From a bacterium (GTDB taxonomy: Bacteria; AUK180): a DNA stretch of 7,971 bases. The DNA is taken from the NCBI GenBank assembly GCA_021162505.1, contig JAGGYO010000026.1, positions 1-7,971 of the forward strand, given 5' to 3'. The stretch's first letter is position 1, and each line of letters begins with the position of its first letter. The notes beneath the pieces were generated by a model. The model was not told the DNA's origin. It did no database searches and saw only the letters and a program-made list of their open reading frames with translations. Below, one piece after another: positions 5,679 to 7,971 of this stretch. The translations under genes and the position numbers were made by a program.

Positions 5679-6095
5679 TTGCTTCTTTCTATATTGGTAT
5701 TGGGGATAGGTTGTGATGCTCACTCAGTTTTTATGAGATCTGAGAGCATTCCGGCGGACCCTATGAGAAAAAGTATAATATTGTATGAGCATGGGAAATA
5801 TGAGAATTCGATAAATGTGCTGAATCGAATATTGAGTGAAGATGAGCGATATTATACGGCGAAGTATTACTTGATGCTTAATTATTTTAAATTACAGTGG
5901 TGGGAGATGAGTTTAGAGCAGGCAAAGGAATTATTGCCATATACAAAGGATAATGCTCAAAGGGTAGTAGTGAGCTATGTTTCGCAATATTGTGTATCTA
6001 TTCTTTCGGAGCACATAACCCCTGTTGAAAAAAAAGAATTTCTTGAATTAAAAAGGAAGCACAAAAAGGTATTTAAAAAATATGGACTCAAATAA
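5679..6095 (+). CDS. putative TPR-like lipoprotein with a non-ATG start
   Basis: I do not recognise a named family. The shortest credible form starts at TTG 5679 and has 138 residues, with a hydrophobic stretch ending LGIGC. Cys12 there fits a permissive lipobox, although Gly at -3 is not the common Leu. The reading frame stays open upstream to the TGA at 5631-5633. It would add ILRTLSK just before the hydrophobic core, a typical positively charged signal-peptide start, but that stretch has no ATG, GTG or TTG, only CTG (5643) and ATC (5652). The true start is therefore uncertain. Residues about 29-90 look like one or two tetratricopeptide repeats (ILYEHGKYENSINVLNRIL at 34-52, then AKYYLMLNYFKLQWWEMSLEQA at 61-82), suggesting protein binding at the cell surface or periplasm. 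The C-terminal tail (118-138) is strongly basic. It lies 7 bases after the HU stop and overlaps purN by 14 bases. Confidence 0.72.
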   Translation: MLLSILVLGIGCDAHSVFMRSESIPADPMRKSIILYEHGKYENSINVLNRILSEDERYYTAKYYLMLNYFKLQWWEMSLEQAKELLPYTKDNAQRVVVSYVSQYCVSILSEHITPVEKKEFLELKRKHKKVFKKYGLK

Positions 6096-6678
6096 TTTTG
6101 CGGTATTTATTTCAGGGCGGGGCAGCAACCTGTTCTCTATCTTAAAAAAGGAAAGAGAAGAGAAAATAAGAGGAAAGGTTTCTTTTGTTTATTCAAACAG
6201 GCGAAGCGCTCCGGGGTTAGCGATTGCACAACAATTCAATAAGGATTATTATACATTTCCATATAATGACGAAAACGAAAAAAGATTATTGGATAAATTA
6301 AAAAGAAACAGGGTAAAACTGATCGTTCTCGCAGGTTTTATGAAGGTGCTGAGTCACGAATTTATAGAACGCTTTAAAGGCCATATTATCAATATACACC
6401 CATCTCTTTTACCGGCTTTCCCCGGCTTAAATGCACAAGAACAATCTTTTAATTATGGATCCAAGATAAGTGGTTTATCCATACATTTCGTTGATACATC
6501 GTTGGATGGAGGCCCAGTAATTTTTCAAAAAGCTGTGGATATAAGCGACCTTACACATATTGAAGATATAGAGAAGAGAATTTTGGTTTATGAACATAGA
6601 TACTATTACCAGATCATTGATAAATTGTTAAATGAAAAGTGGGAATTAAAAGGTAGAAATTTTTTTTGGAATGAATAG
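6082..6678 (+). CDS. purN: phosphoribosylglycinamide formyltransferase 1 (PurN)
   Basis: PurN transfers a formyl group from 10-formyltetrahydrofolate to glycinamide ribonucleotide, the third step of de novo purine synthesis, in the cytosol. The 198 residues include the phosphate-binding SGRGSNL at 11-17, IVLAGFMKVLS at 81-91 lining the folate pocket, INIHPSLLPAFPG at 103-115, and SGLSIHFVDTSLDGGPVI at 130-147. The catalytic triad is complete as Asn104, His106 and Asp142. The length is that of a monofunctional enzyme. The substrate-side segment GLNAQEQSFNYG at 115-126 is diverged from the common AHxQA form but keeps the spacing. No other purine genes are in the window. The start lies inside the preceding gene with only an AGG 12 bases upstream, so translation is probably coupled; the 3' end overlaps the next gene by 8 bases. 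Confidence 0.93.
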   Translation: MDSNNFAVFISGRGSNLFSILKKEREEKIRGKVSFVYSNRRSAPGLAIAQQFNKDYYTFPYNDENEKRLLDKLKRNRVKLIVLAGFMKVLSHEFIERFKGHIINIHPSLLPAFPGLNAQEQSFNYGSKISGLSIHFVDTSLDGGPVIFQKAVDISDLTHIEDIEKRILVYEHRYYYQIIDKLLNEKWELKGRNFFWNE

Positions 6679-7555
6679 AATTTCCATTTCCAAGAAATTT
6701 ATATCAACACTGTTCAATAAAGGGGTCTTGAGAGATCACGATCTTTTTATAAGAGAAAATGGATTAATGGGGTTTCCCAATGTTATTAAAAGCGATTTCA
6801 AAAAGGAATTAATGATATATACCTTGAAAAAGGAGCGTTTAAAGAAATTATTGAAGTTATTTTTTAAAAAATTCAATAGTTCGGATTTTATTTTTTTTAA
6901 AGGATATGATATTGAAAAATATTATCCGGCCTCGATTTTCCGTGTATATACTGATATTGATCTACTCTGCCGGAAGGAAATTTTTAATCAAATTGAACTT
7001 CCCATTGATGATCATAGTAAACTTTTCATAGAAAAAGACATTAATATTGAGGTAAAATATAACTTTTACGATCCTTACTTTGAACATTATATGAAGAGAA
7101 AGCAAAAACGGTTTTTAAAATATTTTTATGCTAATAATAAGAATGAAATATCAAAGGAATTTAATCTTATCTTGCTTTCAATTCATAATTTTCAACATCA
7201 GTTCTCTCGTTTGGACCGCTTCTTTGACCTTTATTATATATTGAGGGATAATTTAGATATTCAAAAAACCATGAGTATTGCAAAGGAATATGGAGTGGAT
7301 TTTTTTGTGCGTTATAATTTATACCTCATGAAAAATCTTGATTTCCCGGTGAAAATTCAAAAGGAATATGAAAGAATTACGGAAATAGAAAAATATTTAC
7401 TCGAGAAATTATTCAATACCAATAAAAGCAGATATAAATTATTTCTTTTAATGTTAAAATTTAATCCTTTACAAAGTATTATTATGTTCTTTGAAAAGGT
7501 TTTATTTCTTGATATGAATTACATTAGGCATATTAGACATAGGAGGGTAATATGA
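6671..7555 (+). CDS. uncharacterised nucleotidyltransferase-fold protein (PF14907/NTP_transf_5-like)
   Basis: The protein resembles the uncharacterised nucleotidyltransferase family NTP_transf_5 (PF14907), a branch of the polymerase-beta-type fold. Visible elements in the 294 residues are FFKGYDIEKYYP at 75-86 (family form: LKG followed by a Tyr/Pro turn), Arg91, the metal-binding pair Asp95 and Asp97 in YTDIDLL (93-99), and a third likely carboxylate, Glu127, in NIEVKYNFY (125-133). A C-terminal element, IHNFQHQFSRLDRFFDLYYIL at 171-191, matches the family's His and Leu-x-x-x-x-Asp-Leu signature. Active-site residues look intact, so activity is plausible, but the substrate is unknown. It is very rich in Lys, Phe, Tyr and Ile. 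It overlaps purN by 8 bases (ATGAATAG) with no good Shine-Dalgarno, and its own stop overlaps the zinc-ribbon gene by ATGA, suggesting a co-produced pair. Confidence 0.75.
   Translation: MNRISISKKFISTLFNKGVLRDHDLFIRENGLMGFPNVIKSDFKKELMIYTLKKERLKKLLKLFFKKFNSSDFIFFKGYDIEKYYPASIFRVYTDIDLLCRKEIFNQIELPIDDHSKLFIEKDINIEVKYNFYDPYFEHYMKRKQKRFLKYFYANNKNEISKEFNLILLSIHNFQHQFSRLDRFFDLYYILRDNLDIQKTMSIAKEYGVDFFVRYNLYLMKNLDFPVKIQKEYERITEIEKYLLEKLFNTNKSRYKLFLLMLKFNPLQSIIMFFEKVLFLDMNYIRHIRHRRVI
7541..7547 (+). promoter_or_regulatory. Shine-Dalgarno of the zinc-ribbon gene
   Basis: AGGAGGG lies 4 bases before the ATG at 7552, within the last codons of the nucleotidyltransferase gene. It is far stronger than the site of the gene before it, so the zinc-ribbon protein may be made in larger amounts than its partner. 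Confidence 0.7.
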
Positions 7556-7971
7556 AAGGAAAGATCAAAAACATCAGGAGTCATTTGAATGAAGCGACAA
7601 AAAAATTCTTAACTGAAAAGTTTCCGGAGAAAACAGTTTGCAAAAAATGCCACATTATCTTTAGTAACGGCAAATGGGTTTGGGATGCAAATCTATACGA
7701 TAAACTGAAAAAGAATAATGAAATAAAAAATGAGATCATTTGTCCTGTCTGTGAACAAATAAGTAATAATGAACCTTTGGGTTATCTGTATATAAAAAAA
7801 GAATTGGTGAAAAATAAATTGGATGAAATAAAAAATTTAATAAATAATCTGGAGAAGAACGAAATTAAAAAGAGTAATTTTCATAAAAGGTTCATGGGAT
7901 TGAAGTTCGAAGATAATAACTATATTATAACAAATACAAAAAGAAATTTTTTTAAAAAAATGGCAGTAAAA
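7552..7971 (+). CDS. NMD3-like zinc-ribbon protein, BCAM0308-like (3' end beyond window)
   Basis: The frame is open from the ATG at 7552 to the window edge, giving 140 residues with no stop. Two Cys pairs, C30-x2-C33 and C64-x2-C67, form a zinc ribbon with 30 residues between them, and KWVW at 41-44 follows the first pair. After the second pair comes a Pro-x-Gly turn (EPLGYLYI, 74-81), then a Lys/Asn/Glu-rich helix (about 83-108). A segment at 111-136 (HKRFMGL, then IITNT, then FFKKM) resembles the ERIMGI ... TTT ... LARRI ending of the BCAM0308-type NMD3-related zinc-ribbon proteins. From that layout I would expect only a few tens of residues to be missing. The family has no established function; RNA or ribosome contact is a guess from the NMD3 relationship. 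Its ATG overlaps the nucleotidyltransferase stop by ATGA. The assignment is from memory of the motif layout. Confidence 0.7.
   Translation, partial: MKGKIKNIRSHLNEATKKFLTEKFPEKTVCKKCHIIFSNGKWVWDANLYDKLKKNNEIKNEIICPVCEQISNNEPLGYLYIKKELVKNKLDEIKNLINNLEKNEIKKSNFHKRFMGLKFEDNNYIITNTKRNFFKKMAVK

Overview
The window is bacterial, visibly AT-rich and very tightly packed. Every credible gene lies on the + strand, and almost every junction abuts or overlaps (ATGA, TAATG, or overlaps of 8 to 32 bases). Arg is mostly AGA/AGG, Ile is often ATA, and Lys/Glu/Ile are abundant. This would suit an uncultivated AT-rich phylum (a WOR-3/Cloacimonadota-type lineage) or an AT-rich anaerobe or thermophile. No marker here fixes the taxon, so that placement is only an impression.

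Layout: bases 2-64 may hold the 3' end of an upstream gene. A near-consensus promoter (TTGAAA-17-TATAAT, 79-107) then fires almost directly onto the ATG of queH (118-717, epoxyqueuosine reductase). Next come mrp (686-1738, P-loop ATPase/Fe-S carrier), a possible 30-codon coupled ORF (1738-1830), and a large DinG/XPD-type Fe-S helicase (1823-4243). A possible 42-codon coupled ORF (4240-4368) follows, and it contains a second strong promoter (TTGATT-17-TATAAT, 4316-4344). That promoter drives a short NfeD protein (4365-4646), a slipin/stomatin SPFH protein (4647-5405), an HU/IHF-type DNA-binding protein (5402-5671), a TPR-like putative lipoprotein with no ATG start (5679-6095), purN (6082-6678), a PF14907-type uncharacterised nucleotidyltransferase (6671-7555), and an NMD3-like zinc-ribbon protein (BCAM0308-like) cut by the window end (7552-7971).

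Functionally, the first unit gathers iron-sulfur proteins: QueH uses a cluster, Mrp may carry clusters, and the helicase has the four-Cys DinG cluster ligands. In the second unit, NfeD and slipin are a known membrane partner pair. The other genes are linked by position and translational coupling rather than by an obvious pathway. No tRNA, rRNA, CRISPR array, insertion sequence or clear intrinsic terminator was seen.

I found no unmistakable new defence or mobile system. The points most worth following are the leaderless queH start, the two coupled mini-ORFs flanking the helicase, the Mrp protein lacking the second Cys of its CxxC, the helicase's unassigned N-terminal region, the lipoprotein's missing ATG, and the coupled nucleotidyltransferase/zinc-ribbon pair of unknown function.
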